DNA from: Thalassotalea sp. 273M-4 | Lineage (GTDB): Bacteria; Pseudomonadota; Gammaproteobacteria; Enterobacterales; Alteromonadaceae | Length of the DNA stretch: 64,000 bases | Direction: 5' to 3' | Assembly (NCBI RefSeq): GCF_041410465.1 | Contig: NZ_CP166961.1 | Span: 1,736,001 to 1,800,000 of the forward strand | In this document: positions 56,016-64,000 of the stretch, in pieces | How positions within the stretch are numbered: the stretch's first letter is position 1 | Layout: every line of letters starts with the position of its first letter | Position numbers and translations under genes: made by a program | The notes under the pieces: model-generated | Database searches by the model: none | Told to the model about the DNA's origin: nothing | Seen by the model: the letters and a program-made list of their open reading frames with translations, nothing else

Positions 56016-59000
56016 TAAAATAACTCTCCTTGTTGTGCGCCTGAGCCACTTGATTTTTGAGTCTGCGCTTTGGGGTCTTTTACCACACTTAAAGCCGCGT
56101 TAGCATCAACCGCTGCGCCTTTAAAACAGGCGTCTAACTGAGTCATTAAATCGGCTGATAAACTATGATAAAACACCCCACTTAGCTCAGGGTTCAAGGT
56201 CGAATCAGGCTCCTTAAGAGCTTCTTCACTGGGTCTATGCATACCACGTAAATACAAGTAGTAGACCCCACCAAAGTGCTGTTCAAACTGATAGTTCTCA
56301 ACTCGTCTGCCCAAGTAGCGATGCAACGCTAAAGAGTAAATTAAAAACTGTAAGTCGTAAAAATGGCTACAAACATGTTGCTCTAGCCTTGCTGGCTGAT
56401 AACATTGCCTCGCATCGCCTAAATGGCTAGATTTGTAATCACAGACGTAATACTTGTTGTTATGTTCAAAAATTAAATCAATAAACCCGTGCATCATCCC
56501 TTTTAATTGACCAACACTTGGTAACCGAATGTGTTGGCTAACGTCTTCCGCTGTGGTGAGTTGTCGACGAAACGTGAGAACCACAGCTTCTAAGGCCCGG
56601 ATATCGACATTTTCCATCGGGAAATAAAACTCTGCCTCTCTTAGCGTGCTGGCTACTGGCAATTGACGTAGGTTCAATCCTTGGGTATTTAAATGACAAT
56701 CTAGAATCTGATCAAGCCAGTCATAAACATCTTGGCGTGCAAAGCCTGAGGGTAAATCACCGTATTTATCTAAAGCGCGTGAGGCCGTCACTGTCCAATT
56801 TGGGGCAGTAAAATCAACCCACTCCAATAAATCGTGTAAAAAGTTACCCGTTCGAGCGCCTTTGGCAATGGCATAACGAATTTGATGTTTCGCCAAAATC
56901 ACTTCGCTGTCTTCGCCCAGATCACGATCAGGCTCCATTTTACCACCATGGCGAATGTTTCTGGTTAATGCGGTAAACGAGCTTAACCACCAATCGCGTT
57001 CAATTTTACCGTTAAATTTAGCCACGGATAACACGTCGGGTTCATCTTGTGAATCTAAACGGCTAGCGTGATAATCGCCACTAATGACCTGTTCTAAACC
57101 TATCGAACTTGGATCTAACGCTTGAAACTGACTTACTATGGTTTGAAAGTCTTGCCCGTTGCTCATTCCTAAACACTGGCCAAGTGACGACAAGTGAGCT
57201 TCAGAGAAGTTTGCACAGCCTAAATAACAACGATATTTAGCGCGTGTTATTGCGACATACAATAATCGAATATCTTCTGCATAACCTTCGTCAGCCATCG
57301 CCTGTAATGCCACTTTTTGCATGCCGATATGTAACTTATGTTGACCATCTTTATCATGATAACTCAGCACATCTTTTATTCTTCTATTAAATTTGACCGG
57401 GCTTTTATGGCGGCTAGCAAAAGGGACAAATACCACTGGATACTCTAATCCTTTTGAACCGTGCAAGGTAACAATTTGTACTAAATTAGCATCGGATTCA
57501 AGTCGCAGTTCGGCCTCGCTACCTGCCGGATTTTCACATTGTTGCTGTAAATAAGCTAACAATTCTTGCGGTTGTTTATAACGCTGACTGGCCGTTTGTA
57601 ATAATTCAAATAAATGAATGATATTGGTTAATTGGCGTTCGGTATTGTCTTTTGCCCCAGGGTAATGTTGATGCAGTAAATGCAACGCCATCGCCATAAA
57701 ACCACGTTTAAACCAGATCCCTTTTAACTGATTAAAGTCACTGCGTAGGTGTTCCCAATAAGCTTCGTTTTGCTGCAACTGATAAAGTTCGCTCGCCGTC
57801 TTACCAAAGTATGGCCCCGCCAAAGCCACAATAAAGGCCCGTTCATCATCGGTGTTAATAATGGCATGTAAAACCGCTATAAAGTCAATAGCGGCGGCAC
57901 TGGCAAACAAATTAGCTCGTTGCGACTTGTAGACACAAGCAATATTTTGTCGCGCCAACGCCTGCTTAATTTCTTCAGCTTCGCTACCGTCTCGCACCAA
58001 AATAGCAATGTCATGGGCTTGTATTGGTTGGCTAGTGTCATCGTCTTTAGTGGTTAGCGACGCCTGTGACAATAAGCGCGCCACTTCATTGGCACACCAG
58101 TTAGCTATCTCATGGCGAAATTCAATTTTCATCTCATTTTTGCTACCGGCATAACGTTCATCATCAATGAAATTGACAAATTGCAACGCTTTTTTATCCT
58201 TCGGATCTTTGATCCCGACAGCAGGCGCGATTGGTGCTGGTTTTACAGGTAGGTATTGAATGTTGTATTTAAACACATCTTTAGATTTGGTGTTTAAATC
58301 ACCACCGTAAAACAAGTGATTGTACCCGCTGATCATCGCTTTAGCTGAACGCCAGTTAGTATCCATCACCCACTGACAATCGACCTGTGCAGCGGCTTTT
58401 AAATAGGTAAATATATCACCACCACGAAAACCATATATCGCCTGTTTCGGATCGCCGATTAAATAAAGCGCCAGCTCATTGTTGGTTGGTGCAAGAGGTT
58501 GTGCCGATGGTCTAATGTTTGAGGGAGCTGAAGGTAAATTTTTGGCAAAATAAACCTTATCTAAAATGGCAAATTGTTCGGCATCGGTGTCTTGAAACTC
58601 ATCCACTAAGGCAATGGGATATTGTCGTCTTAAAGCGTTAGTAAGCGGTTGTTGGTCTTGGTTGTGCTCATTTTCAATCGCTTTGGCAAGCTGTAGAATT
58701 AAATCATCAAAATTGAGCAAATTTTGCATAGACTTACTCACCGCAATTCGTTGTTTGATCGCATCAACGGCTTCTAGAACAAGCCCATAGACTTGGGCTT
58801 GTTCGATTTCTAGATGGTAATTCTTTATTTGATTTTTTAGCTTTTCGCACACGCTAAACGCACACTTTAGCGCATTTTTAATCTCTGCTTTGTCTTTGCT
58901 TTTGGGTAATCGATTAGCTGAAAAAAACTTAAAGTCCGGTTGCTGGGTGAGTAGGTGTTCAATTTGATTAAGCGTAGCATGGGCTAATTGTTGAAAGTAT

Positions 59001-59773
59001 TGGCGATGTATAGAAAACTCATCGATTCGATTTTGTTTGATTTTACCGCTTTTATTGTTAATTAATTCATTAAAAATCAATGCTTCGTGTTGATCAAGCA
59101 TATCTACAGATTCTTTCGCTGATGCTTGAATTTGTTGATTTAGGCCATCTTGGGTGGTGTATTCAATCAGCGTATTGGTGGCAATGAGCCCCCTAAATGT
59201 TGATAAAAATTTGCTCGGGGTATCCCACTTAGCAACAAAAGTTTGATACGCCTTAATATCGTCTGCTTTAGCCAATAAACGATAATGATCTTGCACGGCT
59301 TCTAACACTAAGGTGCTGTCATCTGCTTCCATGTTAGCGTTAAAAGTCATTTTACTGGCAAAAGCTTGCTGCGATAAAACTCGCTTACAAAAGCTGTGTA
59401 TGGTAAAGATGGCGGCATCGTCTAACGACAATAACGCATGTTTTAACAGTATCTTGGCTTGTTTTTGTTCGATGCTCTGACCAAGTTGGTAAAAAAACGG
59501 ATCGGATTTGTCCGCGACTAAGGTATCCCAGTTATTTAATGCTTGTCGCAAAAACTCATCGATTCGACCGCGTATTTCTTCGGTAGCCGCTTTGGTAAAA
59601 GTCATCACTAAAATATTTTCGACGGCGACCTTTTGCTCCAATAACATGCGTAAATAGATACGGGTAATATTGTAGGTTTTACCGGTGCCGGCACTGGCTT
59701 CTATAAGATGACATCCAGTTAATGGCAATTGTTCTGCACGCAATAGTTGCGGTTCGAAATGAGTTGAAGCCAT
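56015..59773 (-). CDS. recB: Exodeoxyribonuclease V subunit beta (RecB helicase-nuclease)
   Basis: The 3'-5' helicase and the sole nuclease of RecBCD, 1252 aa. The UvrD-type helicase has Walker A HLIEASAGTGKTYNITRIYL (Lys32), motif II ALVDEFQDTDAEQFAILD and motif III LYLIGDPKQAIYGFRGGDIF. The C-terminal nuclease domain has GMMHGFIDLIFEHNNKYYVC DYKSS, with the catalytic D-x(n)-DYK signature, so both activities should be intact. It also loads RecA after Chi recognition (family knowledge). It is joined to recC and recD by one-base TAATG overlaps. Confidence 0.97.
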   Translation of the reverse strand: MASTHFEPQLLRAEQLPLTGCHLIEASAGTGKTYNITRIYLRMLLEQKVAVENILVMTFTKAATEEIRGRIDEFLRQALNNWDTLVADKSDPFFYQLGQSIEQKQAKILLKHALLSLDDAAIFTIHSFCKRVLSQQAFASKMTFNANMEADDSTLVLEAVQDHYRLLAKADDIKAYQTFVAKWDTPSKFLSTFRGLIATNTLIEYTTQDGLNQQIQASAKESVDMLDQHEALIFNELINNKSGKIKQNRIDEFSIHRQYFQQLAHATLNQIEHLLTQQPDFKFFSANRLPKSKDKAEIKNALKCAFSVCEKLKNQIKNYHLEIEQAQVYGLVLEAVDAIKQRIAVSKSMQNLLNFDDLILQLAKAIENEHNQDQQPLTNALRRQYPIALVDEFQDTDAEQFAILDKVYFAKNLPSAPSNIRPSAQPLAPTNNELALYLIGDPKQAIYGFRGGDIFTYLKAAAQVDCQWVMDTNWRSAKAMISGYNHLFYGGDLNTKSKDVFKYNIQYLPVKPAPIAPAVGIKDPKDKKALQFVNFIDDERYAGSKNEMKIEFRHEIANWCANEVARLLSQASLTTKDDDTSQPIQAHDIAILVRDGSEAEEIKQALARQNIACVYKSQRANLFASAAAIDFIAVLHAIINTDDERAFIVALAGPYFGKTASELYQLQQNEAYWEHLRSDFNQLKGIWFKRGFMAMALHLLHQHYPGAKDNTERQLTNIIHLFELLQTASQRYKQPQELLAYLQQQCENPAGSEAELRLESDANLVQIVTLHGSKGLEYPVVFVPFASRHKSPVKFNRRIKDVLSYHDKDGQHKLHIGMQKVALQAMADEGYAEDIRLLYVAITRAKYRCYLGCANFSEAHLSSLGQCLGMSNGQDFQTIVSQFQALDPSSIGLEQVISGDYHASRLDSQDEPDVLSVAKFNGKIERDWWLSSFTALTRNIRHGGKMEPDRDLGEDSEVILAKHQIRYAIAKGARTGNFLHDLLEWVDFTAPNWTVTASRALDKYGDLPSGFARQDVYDWLDQILDCHLNTQGLNLRQLPVASTLREAEFYFPMENVDIRALEAVVLTFRRQLTTAEDVSQHIRLPSVGQLKGMMHGFIDLIFEHNNKYYVCDYKSSHLGDARQCYQPARLEQHVCSHFYDLQFLIYSLALHRYLGRRVENYQFEQHFGGVYYLYLRGMHRPSEEALKEPDSTLNPELSGVFYHSLSADLMTQLDACFKGAAVDANAALSVVKDPKAQTQKSSGSGAQQGELF

Positions 59774-62700
59774 TAGTTTTCATCCTTAAGTGATGCTGTT
59801 GTTTGCGCTAAATTATTTTTTGGTTCGGTGCAGGATTCGACCTGGGTTAACAGCCCTGATTCAACGTATTGCACGGCTTGATACAAGGGTTGATACACCT
59901 TTTGCAAAGCATCAGCGTACTCTTTTAATTCGGGAAGTTGTGGCCAAAAGTACTGCAAATAGGGATCGCTACCAAGGCCTTTGGTACTGAATCCATCTTG
60001 CCAAACCTTGCGCAGTTCTTGTTGCGAGAATTCGGGCTCAATGGCGCCCTTTTTATCCCAAAATAAATGGTGGGCAAGCTCACTATTTAACAGTAACGGG
60101 GTATCTTGGCCTCGAACAAAAAGGGCTAGCATATGTTGTAATATGTCTTTTGCATTGGCCAAATAATCGAAACGATAAGCGTGTAGTTTATGAGCTTTTT
60201 CATCCAAATAATAGCCCACACTGGTTACTGACGTTATTGCATGTTGCTCTTTTGCAAAGACACAAAGAAGTAAATGGTGACAATACAAATCAAACAAGTC
60301 TTTACCTTTTGCTTTGGCATGGCGATTTTTAATCAGACAAAGCGCCGTATCTGCTTCAAAAAAGCTCACCCCTTGCTCTAACGTTATCTCTATCGCCTCA
60401 TTGCTATTTTGATCATCTAACGTAACAAGGGTGCTAATATGTGCATTAAGCTCCGACATGTCTTGGGTTAACACGTGGCGTTGTTGATTAACCGTAGTGG
60501 CAAAATCTTCGATCAGGCTTTGCCACTGCGCCAAATTATCTTTTGTATCAGGGTTGTCAGGAAATTGCCCGCTACGAATGGCCATTGTTTGAATGCGCGC
60601 TAGTTGCTCTGATTTAGCGGTTTTACGATCTTTTTCAGCTTGTTCATGTTGTTCGGCTTCAGTTAAACACTCTAAAATATCTCTTTTAAACAAGTATTTG
60701 TTTAAATGATCTGGTTGAAATGGTTCGGTATCACTGACCACATCAAGATCTTGGTCAAAATAAAGCTTTAACCGTGCACGCGCAAAATACTTTGACGGAT
60801 GTAAGAAAAACTGCACCAGTTCTTTTAAGCTAAGGTTTGTGTACTCGCCATGTTCGAGTGTTTCATCCTTGCCTGACAGTACCGCCTGACTTGAGTCATT
60901 ATTATGATCATCACTTAAAGCGGTTAACCGACTTGTTTGCAACAAATTAAGCCACTTTTGATCAAAACTTTGGTACCGATTGGATAACAAAAAGTTATCT
61001 GCTGCAAACACCTGCAATGGCAATTGCCGAAGTTGTTTGTCGCCGGTAAAGTTCCAGTTATAGGCTGTGGTTAAATATTCCATCAGTTCGCGCAAGACAA
61101 TCGAAGGTTGGCGTTCATTATTGTTTTTAACGTCATGGCCTTGATAACTAAGATACAAGTGCTGGCGTGCCGAAATTAGTGCCTCTAGGAATAAATAACG
61201 ATCGTCATTTTTACGAGAGCGGTCACCCATTTTGGCGGCTGTCATCGCCATTAAATCAAATCCCATAGGTTGGCGCTGACGCGGAAAATCACCATCGTTT
61301 AAACCTAAAATAGCAATGGTTTTAAATGGAATGGAACGCATCGGTAACATCGAACAAAAGGTAATTTGCCCGATCATAAATTGGCGACCAGGATCTGGCT
61401 GTGAAAAATGGTGATTTAAAAAATCACGAACAACAGACAGTTCAATTTCATCACGATAATCGGCTTGTTCACAATACTCATGCAAAGAATCAATCGCCTG
61501 TTGGATGATCATCAACCCTTGGCTGTATTCTTGTTCGGCAAATAAATTATCAACAAATTCTTGCAAACAACTTTGCCATTTTGCCGGCGTTTTGGGACTC
61601 ATCATATCCGCACGCATCTGCTCAAGTTGTTGACACAATAGGAGTAATTTTCCAAGTAATACCCCATCTGTGCCTTCTACCCATGGCAATACCATATCAT
61701 CTTCAAATAAGGCCAGATGATCGCCATAGGCAAAACCTTGTAATAAGCGATTCAATCCTTGTTGCCAAGTATATTGAGCAGATGCATTATCAATGTTTAA
61801 TAGCGAATTTTTATGTTCAGCATTTAAACCCCAATGAACATTGGCTTTTTGCAACCAGTCGGTTAATAGCTCGACATCAGATTCGGTTAAATCAAACCGC
61901 ATTTGCAAGGGTAATAAACGCAAATACGACAATATGCTGCTAATTTGAAAGCGTGCGTCTGGCAAATTTAACAGCTCACTAAAGGCCACAACCAAAGGCT
62001 CAGAGTCTTTACTTACTCGATCAGCAATAGAACATGGCAGTGGTGGCACCGACTCTGATAAATCATCCCATCCACGGACAAAAACAGAATCAATATAAGG
62101 AGCATATTGTTCTATTTGAGGGCACATTACCAACACATCTTTTGGGGTTAGTGTTGGGTCTTGGTTGAATAAATGCAGTAAGTAATCGTGCAAACCTTGG
62201 ACTTCCCTAAGCGCACTATGACCCGAAGTAATGGTGATAGATGAGTCAATTAGAGTGCTTGGTTGTTGACGTCTATCGGTCAGTGTTAGGATGTCTTTTT
62301 GCAATTGCATTAATGCTGTAGGCTTGACGCTTGACTGCGATGACTCTTGCTCAAAGATTAAATCATACAGTGGTATTTCAATATTATTTAAGCCATGTAA
62401 CTGGGTTAAAAACGCTTTGCCTTGTTGGCCTAAATTGGCCAATAATGGGTTAACACTTTCTTCTTGGGTGCCATCATCTGGCCATTTATTGACTTGAGCT
62501 AAATAAGCTTGCTTGCTTTTACTTTTGTCGGTTTGAATATCGCCCCAATATTCGATACATGGATTTAAATGATAAAAATGAACATCGGTTACCGTTGAGA
62601 TAAGGCCTAAAAAGTCCACCCACATCGGTGCTAAGGTATTGATCCCAAATATGGATATGCGCTCTGGTAATAAATGTTTATTGTGTTGCAGATTGGTTTT

Positions 62701-63285
62701 TGCAAGTGCCATTAATTCGTTCGGATCGTAGGGAATATCAGCGGTTAACAATTGCCAGATAACCCCTTGCCATTTTGCATGGGTAATTGATTGCGAGTCA
62801 AAATCTGCACTTTGTTCAGCGCTTGCCCAATCATTGATCCACTCAGGACGATAAATAAGGTATTGTTCAAATAAATCAGCAACCTGTACAGCAAGTTGAA
62901 AACGTTTTAAGGGATCTTGCTGCTCCGCTGTTTGCCAATAACGATTAGCAGGTTCACAGTCGGGATGACTTAACATTGCATTAGATTGTAATATTTTATC
63001 TATACGCCATGCTAAAACTTCTCTTGAATACGGCGTTTGATCGCTATCTTGCTGACCTGAAAGAACTTTTAATTGCTGCCATAAAAACTGTGCGGGTAAA
63101 ACAAACGACGCATTCATTGAAATGCCACTGATTTGTGCTTGTTGCATGTTCAACCAATGTTGCATTCCAGGGTTTTGCACTAACACAACTTCTTGTGCGA
63201 GCGGCGCTAAATGACTGCTTTGCTGAACCTTATCAAACAGGGTAAGCAAATCTTCCATTCGATTGGCAGGGTAAATATAAATCAA
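59773..63285 (-). CDS. recC: Exodeoxyribonuclease V subunit gamma (RecC)
   Basis: The scaffold subunit of RecBCD that splits the duplex and reads Chi in the 3' strand. 1170 aa, slightly longer than the E. coli protein. It begins MIYIYPANRMEDLLTLFDKV and has LAQEVVLVQNPGMQHWLNMQ, the inactive SF1-like helicase regions (SIFGINTLAPMWVDFLGLIS, FKTIAILGLNDGDFPRQRQP MGFDLM) and the C-terminal dead-nuclease-like domain. As in the family, Walker A is missing. It is the first gene of recC-recB-recD. In E. coli, ptrA sits between recC and recB; here the two overlap by one base. Confidence 0.95.
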   Translation of the reverse strand: MIYIYPANRMEDLLTLFDKVQQSSHLAPLAQEVVLVQNPGMQHWLNMQQAQISGISMNASFVLPAQFLWQQLKVLSGQQDSDQTPYSREVLAWRIDKILQSNAMLSHPDCEPANRYWQTAEQQDPLKRFQLAVQVADLFEQYLIYRPEWINDWASAEQSADFDSQSITHAKWQGVIWQLLTADIPYDPNELMALAKTNLQHNKHLLPERISIFGINTLAPMWVDFLGLISTVTDVHFYHLNPCIEYWGDIQTDKSKSKQAYLAQVNKWPDDGTQEESVNPLLANLGQQGKAFLTQLHGLNNIEIPLYDLIFEQESSQSSVKPTALMQLQKDILTLTDRRQQPSTLIDSSITITSGHSALREVQGLHDYLLHLFNQDPTLTPKDVLVMCPQIEQYAPYIDSVFVRGWDDLSESVPPLPCSIADRVSKDSEPLVVAFSELLNLPDARFQISSILSYLRLLPLQMRFDLTESDVELLTDWLQKANVHWGLNAEHKNSLLNIDNASAQYTWQQGLNRLLQGFAYGDHLALFEDDMVLPWVEGTDGVLLGKLLLLCQQLEQMRADMMSPKTPAKWQSCLQEFVDNLFAEQEYSQGLMIIQQAIDSLHEYCEQADYRDEIELSVVRDFLNHHFSQPDPGRQFMIGQITFCSMLPMRSIPFKTIAILGLNDGDFPRQRQPMGFDLMAMTAAKMGDRSRKNDDRYLFLEALISARQHLYLSYQGHDVKNNNERQPSIVLRELMEYLTTAYNWNFTGDKQLRQLPLQVFAADNFLLSNRYQSFDQKWLNLLQTSRLTALSDDHNNDSSQAVLSGKDETLEHGEYTNLSLKELVQFFLHPSKYFARARLKLYFDQDLDVVSDTEPFQPDHLNKYLFKRDILECLTEAEQHEQAEKDRKTAKSEQLARIQTMAIRSGQFPDNPDTKDNLAQWQSLIEDFATTVNQQRHVLTQDMSELNAHISTLVTLDDQNSNEAIEITLEQGVSFFEADTALCLIKNRHAKAKGKDLFDLYCHHLLLCVFAKEQHAITSVTSVGYYLDEKAHKLHAYRFDYLANAKDILQHMLALFVRGQDTPLLLNSELAHHLFWDKKGAIEPEFSQQELRKVWQDGFSTKGLGSDPYLQYFWPQLPELKEYADALQKVYQPLYQAVQYVESGLLTQVESCTEPKNNLAQTTASLKDEN

Positions 63286-63363
63286 GGCCAGATCCGTTTA
63301 TGCGGTTATTGTTATCAAGCAATAATTTAATCACAAACAAGAATCAGGGTCTATGAACTTTGA

Positions 63364-63696
63364 TCATTCAATAAGCGTATTAAAACTTTGTTGATAAAAT
63401 TCGCCTAAAATGGGGATGGGATATAATCGTCCTTTGATCGCATCAAAAAGCCCTATGAGCCATAACAGAGCGACGGGTAACGCTAAAATCCAACCAATAA
63501 AGGGAATAAAACTCAATAGTACCCAAGTTAAAATTAACCCCAACATTTGGCGTAAATGAAAGGCACTCAAACGCGATGGATTATTTCCATGCATGATCAA
63601 AGCAATAACCCAACCAATAATCGACAGATAGCAAATAACCGCAATGGTTCTGCCATCAGCTCGGGTTAATTTATGCATTAAATCAGGTGATGACAT
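63364..63696 (-). CDS. DUF4870 small membrane protein
   Basis: A 110-aa inner-membrane protein with three hydrophobic segments (about 19-36, 51-66 and 68-88). The ICYLSIIGWVIALIMHGNNP SRLSAFHLRQMLGLILTWVL stretch, with the conserved FHLRQ, and the C-terminal GLFDAIKGRLYPIPILGEFY are characteristic of DUF4870/Tic20-like proteins. Function is unknown. It lies about 80 nt upstream of recC on the same strand and could be read with it. Confidence 0.85.
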   Translation of the reverse strand: MSSPDLMHKLTRADGRTIAVICYLSIIGWVIALIMHGNNPSRLSAFHLRQMLGLILTWVLLSFIPFIGWILALPVALLWLIGLFDAIKGRLYPIPILGEFYQQSFNTLIE

Positions 63697-63785
63697 AAAA
63701 TCCTCTTAGGTGCGCGCGTGAAGTGTGGCTATAAATATGGTAATAATTTTAAAAATTATCCAGTAAAATAACGAGGTTTAACAAC

Positions 63786-64000
63786 GTGGCAGAGGTAAAA
63801 AGTTGTATCAAAATTTCACCTAAGTCTAAGAACAATCAGAAGTTTTTGATATATCTTGGGGCTTTGCTCATGCTAATAAGCTTGACTTTAGCCCAGTTTC
63901 TTTGGGATCCGTTTAAATTACCCATGATGGTTCTTTTACTGGCCAGTTTTGTGGTGTTTTTTATTGGTATTTTAAAATTTTTAGAACCTGCAACCAGTTA
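63786..64000 (+). CDS. Membrane protein, 5' part only (runs off the window)
   Basis: From GTG at 63786, with GAGG about 9 nt upstream, an open frame of 71 codons continues past the window edge. A basic start (VKSCIKISPKSKNNQKF) precedes two hydrophobic helices, FLIYLGALLMLISLTLAQF and MMVLLLASFVVFFIGILKF. The family cannot be identified from this part. It is divergent from the DUF4870 gene. Confidence 0.6.
   Translation, partial: MAEVKSCIKISPKSKNNQKFLIYLGALLMLISLTLAQFLWDPFKLPMMVLLLASFVVFFIGILKFLEPATS

Overview
The window is ordinary chromosome from a marine gammaproteobacterium, most likely of the Alteromonadales (Colwellia/Thalassotalea-like). This is inferred from low GC, the gene set (bpt, infA, uvrY-uvrC-pgsA, fabA, rlmKL-uup, recCBD, OsmC-YcaO), many gammaproteobacterial DUF families (DUF2959, DUF3466, DUF3718, DUF3087, DUF4136) and large tandem tRNA arrays. 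No species call can be made from sequence reading alone.

Layout. 1-1.3 kb: end of aat, then bpt and infA (N-degron enzymes and IF-1). 1.4-5.4 kb: two lipoproteins, a GNAT acetyltransferase, an FMN reductase, a membrane-anchored phytochelatin-synthase-like protease and a small membrane protein. 5.5-7.0 kb (minus strand): 13 tRNA genes (7 Gly-GCC, 4 Leu-UAA, 2 Cys-GCA). This is an amplified form of the glyW-cysT-leuZ block that follows pgsA in E. coli, and it has its own strong promoter. 7.1-10.3 kb: pgsA, uvrC, uvrY. 10.4-16.4 kb: a small basic protein divergent from fabA, then accessory genes (MFS exporter, TonB-C protein, degenerate esterase with TPR). 16.9-22.9 kb (minus): DUF3466 GlyGly-CTERM protein, uup, glutaredoxin-like protein, rlmKL.

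23.1-24.3 kb (plus): seven identical initiator tRNA genes behind one good sigma70 promoter. Each spacer carries a hairpin that ends 8-9 nt before the next tRNA, although the stem sequence differs from spacer to spacer. 24.3-32.6 kb: a probable decayed island. Its left edge is the last complete fMet tRNA and its right edge is a 48-nt exact copy of that tRNA's 3' part. It holds two broken IS3-family elements, an interrupted Sel1-repeat gene, a frameshifted lipoprotein gene, a second DUF4136 lipoprotein, a yiaW/yiaV-type pair, a K+ channel and an NhaP-type antiporter. No integrase is visible.

33-41.2 kb: HU, small regulators, acylphosphatase divergent from rlmI, a DUF885 metallopeptidase, a gluzincin-like peptidase, a quinone-reductase-like MDR enzyme, maltose-acetyltransferase-like protein, an ICMT-like methyltransferase and a YdcH protein. 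41.4-47 kb: a SAM methyltransferase, an OsmC-YcaO fusion, YjdM, a rhombotarget lipoprotein and a PilZ protein. 47-51.6 kb: hrpA and a CBS-domain protein. 52-54 kb: DUF3718, a short ToxR-like regulator and DUF3087. 54-63.3 kb: a contiguous recC-recB-recD operon joined by TAATG start/stop overlaps, without ptrA. The window closes with a DUF4870 membrane protein and the start of another membrane protein.

I found no clear novel multi-gene defence or biosynthetic system. The most unusual signals are the structured fMet-tRNA spacers and the tRNA-bounded relic island.
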